64,000 nt of DNA. Origin: Bradyrhizobium agreste (GTDB lineage: Bacteria > Pseudomonadota > Alphaproteobacteria > Rhizobiales > Xanthobacteraceae). Positions within the stretch are counted from its first letter, which is position 1; each line of letters begins with the position of its first letter. The DNA is taken from the NCBI RefSeq assembly GCF_016031625.1, contig NZ_JACCHP010000008.1, forward strand, positions 1 through 64,000. Reading direction: 5' to 3'. A model generated the notes under the pieces. It did not search any database. It was not told the DNA's origin and saw only the letters and a program-made list of their open reading frames with translations. Positions 8,631 through 17,942 of the stretch are shown here, piece by piece. A program made the position numbers and the translations under genes.

Positions 8631-9565
8631 ATGGTCGGTAGGACGAAAATCGCCGGCATCAACGGCAAGCCTCCTAAGACAGCTCTCCACCACTGGTGGC
8701 CCGAGGTCTTTCCGGACTTTGGAAGGACAGGGAAGGCAAGGTCACCCGATTATCGTGGGATAGAACGACGTTAAGCGCACCACCCAAGCAATTCGGTGCG
8801 ATTACCAATGGCCACCACATCAAGCTCAATGGCCCATGGGCGGGATCGATCGAGCCGCTCTTCGACGATGCAGACAGTGTCTTGCCGTCACTCGCTGCGA
8901 AATTGGAAGGCCTGTCGTACGTTGCTGGCAAATACGACGCGGCGATCGATAAACGCATCACGGCTCACGAGATAACGCCCGACGACAGAAAGTTGATCGG
9001 CGAGGGCCTCGCTTCCTTGCTGGTTCGATGCCCTGCTCATCGCCATCAATCGCATCTCACAACGGAGCGCTTTGCAGGGCGGACTGGTGACAAAATTCAA
9101 AAACATGACGACACACTCATTGCCCTAAACATCAATCAATACTACCGCCAGATCGTGCAATCGTTGGAACGTGGCGGCAAGATCGTTCTGCTCCGATCAG
9201 GCGAACGGGAGTTCGTCATGGGTGAAGGCTATTTGAATACACTCGCCGGTTACACCGTCGAACTCTGGTACCAATGCCTCGTACCGCTCACGCCGAGTAT
9301 GGCCGTACTTGCCTTCGCGCCGTGCCGGTATTGGACCAACCCACCTATTTGCACCATCGGCCTCAATCATGCCGAGGTCGACCTCATCAACGAAGTTACG
9401 CAGGTCTATTCGCGTGACTACATCTTCTATCGGAACGAGGCGCCGAAATTGATTGACGCGTTCACGACCCGCGAGTTTCGCAACGTTCAATATCATCGCT
9501 TCGACTGGCTAGATGCCGTGATGCAGGCGGTTGCAGCATATGCACCAAGGCGAGGTGTGTCATGA
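8631..9565 (+). pseudogene. DUF4238-like protein, single frameshift near 8700
   Basis: The ATG at 8631 opens MVGRTKIAG and a HHWWPE motif. A one-base loss near 8700 moves the rest into the frame 8696-9565, which reads ARGLSGLWKDREGKVTRL and continues for 280 residues. Joined, the two parts give a protein of about 310 residues with an N-terminal double histidine followed by a GHHIKLNGPWA segment and a C-terminal SMAVLAF strand. This resembles DUF4238-type proteins, often found in defence regions, but I hold the family name loosely. The long second frame could still be translated on its own. Confidence 0.5.
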
Positions 9566-9990
9566 TTGATATCTCCCATGAAGGTCGTTGATTCACTTCT
9601 AAACGGCTCTGAAAAGACCGTGATGCGCGAACTCGAAAAGATCGCATCGGACAATGCAATGAGGATATTCGCCAAACCGCGGCTGTCCGATGTGATCCAG
9701 AAGCACAGCACGTATCTCACCAAGCGCGAGTTCGATTTCTATACACGGAGTCACTGCGATTTTCGTTGTTACCGACCCAGGTGCCCGACCGGTCATGGTC
9801 GTCGTCGAATATGACGGGCCGCTGCACCGATTGAGCGTCGAACAGTAGGAGCGCGATGCAATCAAGAATGAATTGTGTCGGCGAGCTGGATTGGAATTGC
9901 TTCGGATCAACAACAACTACGTCACGAAGATCTATCGTGGCATGACCATCCTGCGTTGGATCATCGAAGTCACCGAGCCCGAAAAGGCCT
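9566..9990 (+). pseudogene. DUF2726-like PD-(D/E)XK nuclease remnant
   Basis: Frame one (from 9566) reads LTKREFDFYTRS. After an indel near 9765 the next frame reads VVTDPGARPVMVVVEYDGPLH, meets an in-frame TAG at about 9846, and continues ERDAIKNELCRRAGLELLRIN. The pattern of an E-Y-D-G-x-x-H strand followed by R-D-x-x-K-N helix and L-x-R-I strand is that of DUF2726-type nuclease domains. Frameshift plus stop make it non-functional. Confidence 0.6.
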
Positions 9991-9994
9991 TTGC

Positions 9995-10620
9995 GGATTC
10001 CGATGATTTCGCCCGGGCATTCCGATTTCAAATCGCCCAGGATTCCGATCTGATCTCGCCCACCGTTCCGATTTGGTCTCGCCCCGGGGGCGGACGTTCT
10101 GGCCCCGTTTTCCTGGCACCGGTGACAGGCCCTGGTCAATCCCCGAACCGATCCGAAGAAGAGCTTCGTCTGCTGTTGCTGCTCTGGGCATGTGGTCAAC
10201 GCCGGAGGCGTTGTCCAAGCGAAGCGTCATGTCCACGGCGCCCTTGCGGGCATGCTGCGCCCTGGTTCGGCGCAGGCTTTCGCCGGCGAGATCGAGCCGA
10301 TGAGCGTTGTGGACGAGGTGATCGAGTATGGCATCGGCATAGGTGGGATCGCCGATGAGGGCATGCCACTGGTCCACGAGGAGTTGGCTGGTGACCATGG
10401 TGGACGACCACCGTACCGATCTTCGAGGATCACCTCGTGCACTTGGCGCATTGCAAGCCTCCCCATCGGCATCCGATCCACTCCTTTCAAAAGCCGAAAG
10501 GAGGGGATCTATCAGAGCCGGAAGAGGCCGCTTCACCCCGGGCGATTTCATCCCGAATGGTGGGCGATTTCATTTCGGAATCGTGGGCCGATTTCGAGCG
10601 GAATCAGCAGATACCAAGGC
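9995..10620 (-). mobile_element. IS21-family remnant with both terminal repeat arrays and a piece of istB
   Basis: Minus-strand frames around 10490-10240 encode the C-terminal part of an IS21 helper ATPase (VILEDRYG, then STMVTSQLLVDQWHALIGDPTYADAILDHLVHNAHRLDL in a shifted frame; the last part quoted in two pieces: TYADAILDHLVHNAH and RLDLAGESLR). Arrays of short repeats of the type GGGCGA...TCGGAA lie at about 10005-10090 and, inverted, at 10540-10610, as in IS21 ends. Transposase istA and most of istB are missing, so it is an internally deleted element. Confidence 0.7.
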
Positions 10621-10931
10621 GGCCGCGGCTTCAGTATAGAGCCCCAGAGCCGCGACGGTGCTTTATCCCAAGGACGACCAGCGAGCTTTTTCGGCCGAGT
10701 AGCTGGAAACCAAGCGCGGCAGGCGGTGCGAACGGCCAATTCAGGGCGCCCCTCTTAGATGCCTAGGCAGTCGATGTCGAGCTGCTCGTTGCGAGGGTTG
10801 ACCGGTTCACCCGCAAGCTGGATTGCTTCGCTCACGCAGTGCGATGCGGCTAGGGGACGCGCCCGACGACTAGGCGCGTCCCAAGTTATCAGTGGAAAAC
10901 TGAGCAACTCTGAGGTTCTGCAGAGGCACTC

Positions 10932-10959
10932 GTCAGCTGATCGACAGGTAGGCCGGCTA
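10932..10959 (+). promoter_or_regulatory. nopM: tts box of the NopM-like effector
   Basis: Begins GTCAGCTGATCGACAGGT and ends CCGGCTA, matching the consensus at GTCAGCT, TCG, AG and the distal CC..CTA. It lies 233 bp ahead of the effector start. Confidence 0.75.
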
Positions 10960-11192
10960 ACGGCAGAACGTTACGCTACCCCGTTGACTGTCCTACCGGA
11001 CTTAACTGTCAACGAAAGGCAGCAAGCTCGCAGCAGTATCGATCGATTTGCCGCAGTCGGGCTCGTGTGAACGTGCACCCACTTAAGTCGGGCGGGAGCC
11101 GCAGAGCACGTGCACGGGCGGTCGAATGATCAACGCGCTGCGCCACCGCCTGCTTCGCGAGCTTAAGAAGCGGGGGGATTGTTGTTCTGACG

Positions 11193-12950
11193 ATGGAGAA
11201 ACTGATGAACACGGGACAGGCACTGTTGAGTGCAGGTTCTTCCTCCGCGCCTTCTGAAGACGCGGACCAGGAAAGCTACCTCGGCGGCTTCAATCGTGCC
11301 GTCGCGAATTTGATCGAAACCTTGACAGGTTATCGGACGGAAGCCTCCGCGCGCGCGCAGATCCTGGACAATTGGGTTGCCGAAGAGGGGCAGGGCGAGG
11401 CCGAGAATAGGCGACAGGGGCGCAGACGAATCAGGAATTCAGATAACACAGGCCCGCACTCGCTGGATTTGTCCTCGCTCTCGCTGACCGCTCTGCCCGC
11501 CGCGCTCCCGCCAAGGTTGCTGGAACTGCGCGCGAGGCACAATGAGCTAAGCAGCCTGCCCGCTATGTTACCACCCGGTCTCCAGCATCTTCTCATTAGC
11601 CATAATCGCTTGACCAGTTTGCCGGACGATCTTCCGGCCACCCTCTCTGAGCTGGAGATCGCTGATAACAGCTTGACCAGTCTGCCGGCAAACCTTCCGG
11701 CCGGGCTCCAGATCTTGAACGCAAACGACAACCGGCTAACCAGCCTGCCGGACGCTCTCCCGAGCGGGCTCACCTCGCTTGCGGTCAGTGGCAATCAGCT
11801 GACCGACCTCCCCGAGTCCCTCCCTTCGTGGCTCATAGAACTCGATGTCAGCGGCAATCAATTGGCCGACCTGCCCCGCCCTCTTCCGAGCACGCTGCAA
11901 TCACTCAATGTCAGCGGTAACCGGCTGACCAGCCTGCCTGAAGGGCTACTAGAAGCTCTTGTACCGCATAATAGCCCCTACTACCCGCATCTGGAGAGCC
12001 TCGACTTCCGGGATAACCCGCTGCCGGACGACGTCCTCGCTCATCTGGCGGCGGCTGAAGCGCCACCGCAGCTTGCGCAGCAATCCCTACATGAGGCGGC
12101 CGCACACTGGCTCGCAGACCATCCGGCCGTTCTGGCCGAATGGCAGCACTTTGCGGATGAGCCCGGCGCCCAAGACTACGCACAGTTCCTCGAGAGGCTA
12201 CGAGGCACCGTGAACTACGGCAATGACGAGTTTCGGCAGGCAGTGGCTGATGATCTACGGCAGGCGGCCACCAATCCGACATTGCGCGAGCAGCTCTTTG
12301 CGCAGGCGTCCGAGGCCAACGAGAGCTGCGAGGATCGTGTCACCTTGCATTGGAATGGTATGCAGACCGCGCGCCTCAACGCTGACGTCGAGGACGGGGT
12401 ATATGACGATCGGCTTAGCGATCTGATCCAGCGCGGCCGAGTCGCATTCCGTTTGGAGACGTTGGACGAGATCGCGCGCGACAGGGTCAACTCGCTCGCC
12501 AACGGCAACCCGAACGTAGACGACATCGGAGTCTACCTGGCCTATCAACATCGGCTGCGCGAGCCGCTGGGGCTCAGTCATGTCGCCCCTGACATGCGCT
12601 TCCTGGCGGTGTCTCACGTAAGCGAGGATGATGCGACGGAGGCGCTCGACCTGGTCCGGGAGCGGGAAGCAAGCCAGTTCACCGACTACATGGCAAGCCG
12701 CTGGCAACCCTGGGAGACGGTGCTGAGGCGCATCGCTCCGGACGAATATGCCGCGATGCAAGACCGGCTCGTCGAGGCCATGGGCGAGGAGTTTCAGAGC
12801 CGCTTGGATCAGCGACTGACCGAGCATGGACTTCTCGGCGATCCGGATGCCGAGCGGGTGCTCGGCGCCCAAGTCCGAAACGAGATCGGTGGTGAGATCA
12901 AACGCGCGGTCATGCACCGTGTGCTCGCAGAACGCGGCCTCAGACTATGA
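11193..12950 (+). CDS. nopM: Type III effector E3 ubiquitin ligase, LRR-NEL (NopM/IpaH family)
   Basis: Delivered into plant cells, where NEL proteins transfer ubiquitin to host targets. 585 residues: a secretion/N-terminal segment (1-95); about eight leucine-rich repeats of the 20-residue type with xLPxxLPxxLxxL spacing (95-255); and a C-terminal NEL domain (about 285-585). The catalytic cysteine is Cys379 in NESCEDR, the conserved CxD motif. The frame is intact and the LRRs are regular, so I expect activity. ATG 11193 is used; ATG 11205 is an alternative and neither has an ideal ribosome site. A tts box is 233 bp upstream. It lies between an IS21 remnant and another effector gene, typical of mosaic effector regions. 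Confidence 0.92.
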   Translation: MEKLMNTGQALLSAGSSSAPSEDADQESYLGGFNRAVANLIETLTGYRTEASARAQILDNWVAEEGQGEAENRRQGRRRIRNSDNTGPHSLDLSSLSLTALPAALPPRLLELRARHNELSSLPAMLPPGLQHLLISHNRLTSLPDDLPATLSELEIADNSLTSLPANLPAGLQILNANDNRLTSLPDALPSGLTSLAVSGNQLTDLPESLPSWLIELDVSGNQLADLPRPLPSTLQSLNVSGNRLTSLPEGLLEALVPHNSPYYPHLESLDFRDNPLPDDVLAHLAAAEAPPQLAQQSLHEAAAHWLADHPAVLAEWQHFADEPGAQDYAQFLERLRGTVNYGNDEFRQAVADDLRQAATNPTLREQLFAQASEANESCEDRVTLHWNGMQTARLNADVEDGVYDDRLSDLIQRGRVAFRLETLDEIARDRVNSLANGNPNVDDIGVYLAYQHRLREPLGLSHVAPDMRFLAVSHVSEDDATEALDLVREREASQFTDYMASRWQPWETVLRRIAPDEYAAMQDRLVEAMGEEFQSRLDQRLTEHGLLGDPDAERVLGAQVRNEIGGEIKRAVMHRVLAERGLRL

Positions 12951-13525
12951 GGCTCCCAAACCGCGGCAGAGATATTTATCATTGCTCTGCGGGCGGTACG
13001 TGAAGATCGATCGTGAAGCCGCCCATGGCTGCCAAGGTGCTTTTGCTGATCGCGAGAGGTGCTCACCGTTATTGCTGCGAACTCAGGACGGCCTGCACAT
13101 CTTCTCGAAAAAGAATGTCTGGGTCGTTTGACGCCTGAACGCGCTGGTGGCTCACTGGGCGAGCATCTCGTCTTCAAGGGCAAACGTCCCTTTCGAAGGC
13201 TTACGGCGCAGTTCGCCGTTTCCCGGACGACGTGGATCTCAGCCCCTGCGGCAGGACAAGCTCACTCCCAAAATTGATGCCAAGGACGACAAGATGCTCG
13301 TCACGTATGATCCATTGGAGACTGGTGGCGGCTATGTGAGCCCCGCGGTGATGCTTGAATTCAGCGCTCGGTCGAGCGGCGATCCATTGTTATATCGGTC
13401 GGCCAACTTCGTCAGCTCGAACACGAGACCGGCTAAGAGGTGCGGCAAAATTGGAGCGACTCGCTTTTGTGGTCAGGCGGGTGCCGATGCGAGGCCGGTC
13501 TCGCGCGCAGCAATATCCTGATCTC
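12951..13525. other. Intergenic between two effector genes
   Basis: No gene recognised. The only signal is the tts box just downstream at 13526; a shorter tts-like string at 13411 is discussed among the rejected items. Confidence 0.5.
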
Positions 13526-13553
13526 GTCAGCTTTTAGAAAGGTTGCGGCTACA
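13526..13553 (+). promoter_or_regulatory. Probable tts box, degenerate core
   Basis: Begins GTCAGCTTTTAGAAAGGT and contains CGGCTA. The TCG of the core reads TAG, otherwise GTCAGCTT and the AAAG agree with the other boxes in this window. It lies 98 bp ahead of the following effector start, a typical distance. Confidence 0.6.
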
Positions 13554-13651
13554 ACAATCGAGGTCTGATTCTTGCCGAACGAGCTGCTACCTGGCCGTAA
13601 TCCAAGCCGTACGGATTGCTGCAGGGTCTATACAAACACAAGGAGAGCAGG

Positions 13652-15904
13652 ATGGATCCGGTTGACCCATTCTTCGATTCAGGAGCCTGGATGCGGGAGT
13701 ACGCCGCGCTGCAGGGGCGGGCGGCGCAGCGATCGGGCGCCTCAAGCGAGCACGGTGACTTTGAACGGCGGCTGGAGGATTTGAATCTCGATCCGTCTGA
13801 TGAAAGGGAGTCAACTTCGCCTGATCGGGCTCCCGCAGGAGGTGCTCGAGCAGTCCGGCGGGACGATTTCGGCGGTTCGATGCGGGTGCCGCCGCACTCC
13901 GCTTTCAGGGAGAGTGCGCTAGGCGGCACGCGCCGGAGCGTGGACATTCCCAGCTTTCAGCTTCCCGCTTCGGCGCAAGTGCCGCAGTCCAGTTTGCGGG
14001 ATGATCTGTTCAGCAGCGCACGCTACAGCTTTCCGGACGCAGAGTCTGCCGCGTCGGCCAAGAGCGGAAAAAGCCGCGGATTATGGTCACGCTTCAAGTC
14101 GGGAATCGGCAAGGCGTTTGGCGGGAGCGGCAGCGGAAAGTCGTCGCGCGACGCGGAGCAATCTAATGTCTTTTCGACGAATTTACGAATTGATTACGCC
14201 AGGCAGCCGGGCCGGACGCGCGGGGTCTCTGCGGAGGATGAGGCGCTCATTAAAGACTTCAGGAACAAGGCGGCGGGTAACCTCAGCGACGGCACCATCA
14301 AAAATGCGGCAACCGATCTGCGCCATTTGAGCGCGCGCCTGAGCGAGGCCGGCCGGCCGTCAATTGCCGATCGAATTCGGCGGGAACTGGAAAACGCGCA
14401 GCAGGACAATCCGGAGGTGGAAAACCACCAGCTGGAAGCCGAATTCGATGAGGATGTCGACACCTACGCAAACGACCGCGGCAGGCGCATCAAGGCTGCC
14501 CTGAAGAAGCTTCGTGAAGTCGGTGCCGGAAACACCTTGGCAGCCGATCTCCGCCGGCTGGCTCCTCATGCTGAGGACGCAACTCTCATCCGTATGTGGG
14601 CGGCCGCAGAAAAGGCAACAGACAGGATCGATCCAAAGACGATCGACAGGCAAACTCGCCGCATGTTCAGGCTGAGTGAGTGGCTGCAGACGCATGACAG
14701 ACAGCCGATCGCCGGCCGACTTTCCACCCCTGGGCTCGCTCAGGACGTCGAGGAGTACAAGCACGAGACCGGGGACAGCAAGATCAACCCTGATCTGGTG
14801 AGGCTTGGGCTCTACCAGCAAATCCTTGAGGCGAACAGGGCACTTGGATTGCCGCCTCCTGAGGACCCGGGTCAGCCTTCTGCGGAAGCTGCTCGGCAGG
14901 CCCACTCGCCACAGGACCCTCCCGCAACGCCAGCCACGCCGAGCGCGGGAGCTTGGGAATGGCTTGGAGATCAAATGCACGGATCTGGCTCATCGATGCC
15001 GGCGCCGCAAAGCGGATGGCAAGCCAGCTCGTCCCAGCTGCTTCCCGCAACGCCTGCGACGCCGAGCGCCGGAGCCTGGGATTGGCTTGGTGAGCAGATC
15101 CACGGACCCGCCTCACCGGTGCCAGCGCCGCACTGGGGCGCGCAGGCTCATCTGCCGCTCGAGCTTCCTGCCACTCCGGCCACCCCGAGCCAGGGAGCCT
15201 GGGCCTGGCTGGGGCAACACATGCAAGAGCCCGCATCGCCATCATCCGTGAGGCCCCGATCGTCAAACATCTACGGCGGTCTCGACTCCTTCGTTGATCT
15301 GGATCCGCCCACGCCGCACGATTTGCGTGACGATGCGCGCTCTGCGCCGGCACCTGAATTTGCAGCCGCCTCGTCGTTCGCAGGATCGCCGGGGGCGGCT
15401 CCGGAGCTGCGGGATATTGGAGCGATCGTTGGCGCCAACTGGCGCCACGGCTCCCAGGCGGCTTCAGACGTGTTGATCGACGTGTTGAGCAACATCAATT
15501 TGCTGCCAAACCAGTTCGGGCCAAGTCAGTTTGCGATCAATGGGGAGCGCTATTCCGCGACGTTCGGACCGCGAGGCAGCATGGATGTTCGCCTGATCCA
15601 TCATCCTCGCGTGAGCCAGCCGGATGAACCCGGCCCGTCTCAATCGCTCCATCGTCCCCGGCCGATCGTGCCAGCCGCGCAATCCGGTGAGGGCCGCATT
15701 GATCTTGGGTATCTGATCCGCGGGGGATGGGAGCACCGAGAGCGATTCCTGCCACCTTACCTTGTCCGCGTCCTGGAGGGCCAAGGCATCCTGCCGCAGG
15801 CGGGGCAGCCAACCCATTTCGATATCCGCGGAGTGCCTTACAGGGGCGAATTGGTGGAAAGCGAAGGCCGCCAGCGCGTACGCATTTATCCTGAACGTGG
15901 CTGA
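13652..15904 (+). CDS. Probable type III effector with WLG repeats and duplicated C-terminal module
   Basis: 750 residues from the ATG at 13652, chosen because AAGGAGAGCAGG precedes it; the open frame extends to 13616. No catalytic domain recognised. Residues 1-160 are polar and Ser-rich, like type III secretion regions. About 190-400 is helical and charged. Near residues 430-545 there are three tandem units of about 42 residues, each with PATPATPS, GAW and WLG. The C-terminus holds two related modules (about 590-655 and 685-750) that share the pattern G-x-x-W-x-H-x-x-x, L-P and a closing beta strand. Repeats of this kind occur, as far as I recall, in NopD/Bel2-5-like SUMO-protease effectors, but no Ulp1 protease domain follows here. 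I infer a protease-less relative. A tts box supports effector status. Confidence 0.65.
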   Translation: MDPVDPFFDSGAWMREYAALQGRAAQRSGASSEHGDFERRLEDLNLDPSDERESTSPDRAPAGGARAVRRDDFGGSMRVPPHSAFRESALGGTRRSVDIPSFQLPASAQVPQSSLRDDLFSSARYSFPDAESAASAKSGKSRGLWSRFKSGIGKAFGGSGSGKSSRDAEQSNVFSTNLRIDYARQPGRTRGVSAEDEALIKDFRNKAAGNLSDGTIKNAATDLRHLSARLSEAGRPSIADRIRRELENAQQDNPEVENHQLEAEFDEDVDTYANDRGRRIKAALKKLREVGAGNTLAADLRRLAPHAEDATLIRMWAAAEKATDRIDPKTIDRQTRRMFRLSEWLQTHDRQPIAGRLSTPGLAQDVEEYKHETGDSKINPDLVRLGLYQQILEANRALGLPPPEDPGQPSAEAARQAHSPQDPPATPATPSAGAWEWLGDQMHGSGSSMPAPQSGWQASSSQLLPATPATPSAGAWDWLGEQIHGPASPVPAPHWGAQAHLPLELPATPATPSQGAWAWLGQHMQEPASPSSVRPRSSNIYGGLDSFVDLDPPTPHDLRDDARSAPAPEFAAASSFAGSPGAAPELRDIGAIVGANWRHGSQAASDVLIDVLSNINLLPNQFGPSQFAINGERYSATFGPRGSMDVRLIHHPRVSQPDEPGPSQSLHRPRPIVPAAQSGEGRIDLGYLIRGGWEHRERFLPPYLVRVLEGQGILPQAGQPTHFDIRGVPYRGELVESEGRQRVRIYPERG

Positions 15905-16647
15905 AGAGGCAGCAGGGCCTGCAATCAGGCTTTCGGCGGGGCAGCTCGCGTAAGGCGTTCTATGGCGAGGCTTTTGGCAGGCGATGGACGGTTGCAGGGG
16001 CACGGCCTGAACCGTTCAGCCTCCTCTTTGTAGAATCTGACAAAGGGATTCTACGAATTTGGTGCATGCCGGGACCTGCTTTCTGCATCCCTGATCCTTC
16101 GCCAATTCTTGTCTTGAAAACCGCAGCTACTACAAATCCAACGCATTCGTGACCGCGATGGACAAGCGCTCACCAAACGAAAGTTTGCTGACGAAGGCTC
16201 TTCCTGATTGCGGCCCAAATTCCTTGGCGGGCGCTGTACTTCGGAACCTGCATAGCTTAAGCCTTCATGCGCAGTTCAGTATTGAGCTATGCAAAGGCTC
16301 CTCGCGCTCTCTGCAAACGCCTGGTCCGCTCGGGAGCAGAGTGCAACGTCCCGCTGGACTGGGGAAGCCGATGAAACCGAGCTTGGTGCGACAAAAATCG
16401 ATAAACCATCGTATAGCTCGTTTCCATTTCCCTTCGGTCTTATCGCACAGTCAGCTATTGGAGCGTCGACTCTCGGTGGCAATTGTCTCCGCTGCCAGTC
16501 ATCGGATAGCTCGACTTCCATGCAAACAGACTACGCAACAGCGACGTGCCCTTAACAATAGGTGTTGGCCAACCTCAGCTATGTATTCGGCTGGTTGGAT
16601 AAGGTGTGCCGAGATGATGATACATCATGTAACAGGAAAGGTTTTGC
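15905..16647. other. Intergenic before nolL
   Basis: Apart from the dyad at 16031 I see no gene. The frames at 16149-16754 and 16276-16521 have no recognisable family. No convincing nod box was found here. Confidence 0.45.
16031..16055. terminator. Dyad after the WLG-repeat effector gene
   Basis: GTAGAATC and GATTCTAC form an 8-bp perfect stem around a 9-base loop, 127 bp past the effector stop. The following T-run is short, so termination is only a possibility. Confidence 0.35.
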
Positions 16648-17700
16648 CTGAGACAGCCTACGAATCGCGATCTCGCTTTGGACTTCACCAAAGGAGTGCT
16701 CATCATTTTAGTGATCGTCGGTCACCTGATCCAATATATCCTCTATCAAAATGAAGGATTTTGGGATTCGGCATGCTTCAAATGGATCTACATGTTCCAC
16801 ATGCCCCTCTTTATGGCGATAAGCGGTTATCTTTCTTGCCGAGCGCTCCTGGTAAAGTCGTTCACGCAAGCTATCGGCGATCGTGCGACGCAGCTCCTGG
16901 TGCCGATGCTATTTTGGTGCTCCCTTCTGGAGTCATTGAAGTTTGCCGTGTTTCCCCGATCGGCGGGCGCACCAGATACCGTTTTGCTGTTTGTGAATGA
17001 GTCCGCCGGCACATACTGGTTCGTCTGGGCCGCGTTCATTTGTTTTATTTTCGCTAAAGCTATTTCGATTTCCAATCATTGGTCGCCCTGGGCCTTGTTC
17101 GTATCCGTCATTCTGGTCGTGCTTGCGCCTCTGACTTTTTCCATATTCCCTCTCATAAAGTATATGTACCCGTTCTACTGCCTGGGATTCTCATTTGCGC
17201 AGTCGAGAGAACGGTGGACGAGCATAATGCGCTCTCACAGGCCGTTCTTGATTATGTCTGCCTCAATAGCGGCTATGATGTGCTTTCTGGCCTGGCGCAA
17301 CGACACTTATGTCTACAACAATCTCGCTTTGGTCCAGGATTTGCCATCGGCAAAAAATGTTCTTCTGATGTTTCTCGGCTCCGCAGCTGCCTCAGTGGTA
17401 ATGATCGAGGTCCTGCTTCGATGCTGGAATATTGGTCACTCAAATCGGGTGGTCCGCTTTATCGCCGCGAAACTGGGGCCGAGCACGCTCGTGCTGTACT
17501 TGATTCAGGGTGCGGTATTCCGTCTCATGGATTCCATGCAGTATGGAGAACTTTGGGGCCCCGCAATGAGGTCTGCCGCGGCTGCATTTCTCGGGACAAT
17601 GATTGTTGCCGTCGCGCTAGCGGTTCGCTGGACGGTGCGCGACATTCCTTATCTGTCCCAGCTCATGCTCGGAGTGCCACCCGCTCATCTCGGTAAGTAG
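16648..17700 (+). CDS. nolL: NolL-like O-acetyltransferase (acyltransferase family 3)
   Basis: A multi-pass inner-membrane enzyme of the acyltransferase-3 family; NolL O-acetylates the fucose added to Nod factors by NodZ, which is also encoded here. The sequence RDLALDFTKGVLIILVIVGH is the family's first membrane segment with its catalytic-type His; FHMPLFMAISGY follows (near residue 45), then about eight more membrane segments. The start is uncertain: the frame opens after a stop at 16630 and contains no ATG before the conserved RDLALDFTKG. CTG at 16648, behind an AGGAAAGG ribosome site, or TTG at 16678 are the options. TTG 16678 would cut the family motif. An ATG at 16613 lies in another frame, so a start-region frameshift is possible. 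Confidence 0.8.
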   Translation: MRQPTNRDLALDFTKGVLIILVIVGHLIQYILYQNEGFWDSACFKWIYMFHMPLFMAISGYLSCRALLVKSFTQAIGDRATQLLVPMLFWCSLLESLKFAVFPRSAGAPDTVLLFVNESAGTYWFVWAAFICFIFAKAISISNHWSPWALFVSVILVVLAPLTFSIFPLIKYMYPFYCLGFSFAQSRERWTSIMRSHRPFLIMSASIAAMMCFLAWRNDTYVYNNLALVQDLPSAKNVLLMFLGSAAASVVMIEVLLRCWNIGHSNRVVRFIAAKLGPSTLVLYLIQGAVFRLMDSMQYGELWGPAMRSAAAAFLGTMIVAVALAVRWTVRDIPYLSQLMLGVPPAHLGK

Positions 17701-17942
17701 CTGTAACCGAGATCTGATCAGGAGGCTCTCGCAAACACATCGTAGATTGCGTTTCTTGTACCCCTGCTGTCTACGCAAGGCGAGACAATCTGGAAAAATG
17801 TCCTCAAAAATTGGGTCGTTGCGCCACGTAGTTTGTTTCCCCCGAACGTCTAGCGCAGATGCAGCCGATCCCTGCGAGGGGATCGCGAAGGCCCGGTCCC
17901 ATGCGGCACGATTACGTCGGAGCAGAACGGCGCTTGCGATGA

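Noticed and set aside
13411..13436. Second tts-like string ahead of the WLG-repeat effector (GTCAGCT...CCGGCTAA)
   Set aside because: The spacing between the two conserved parts is about three bases too short and the TCG core is missing. The box at 13526 fits better.
16390..16420. AATCGATAAACCATC resembling the 3' part of a nod box before nolL
   Set aside because: The ATCCA and GATG parts are missing at the right distances.
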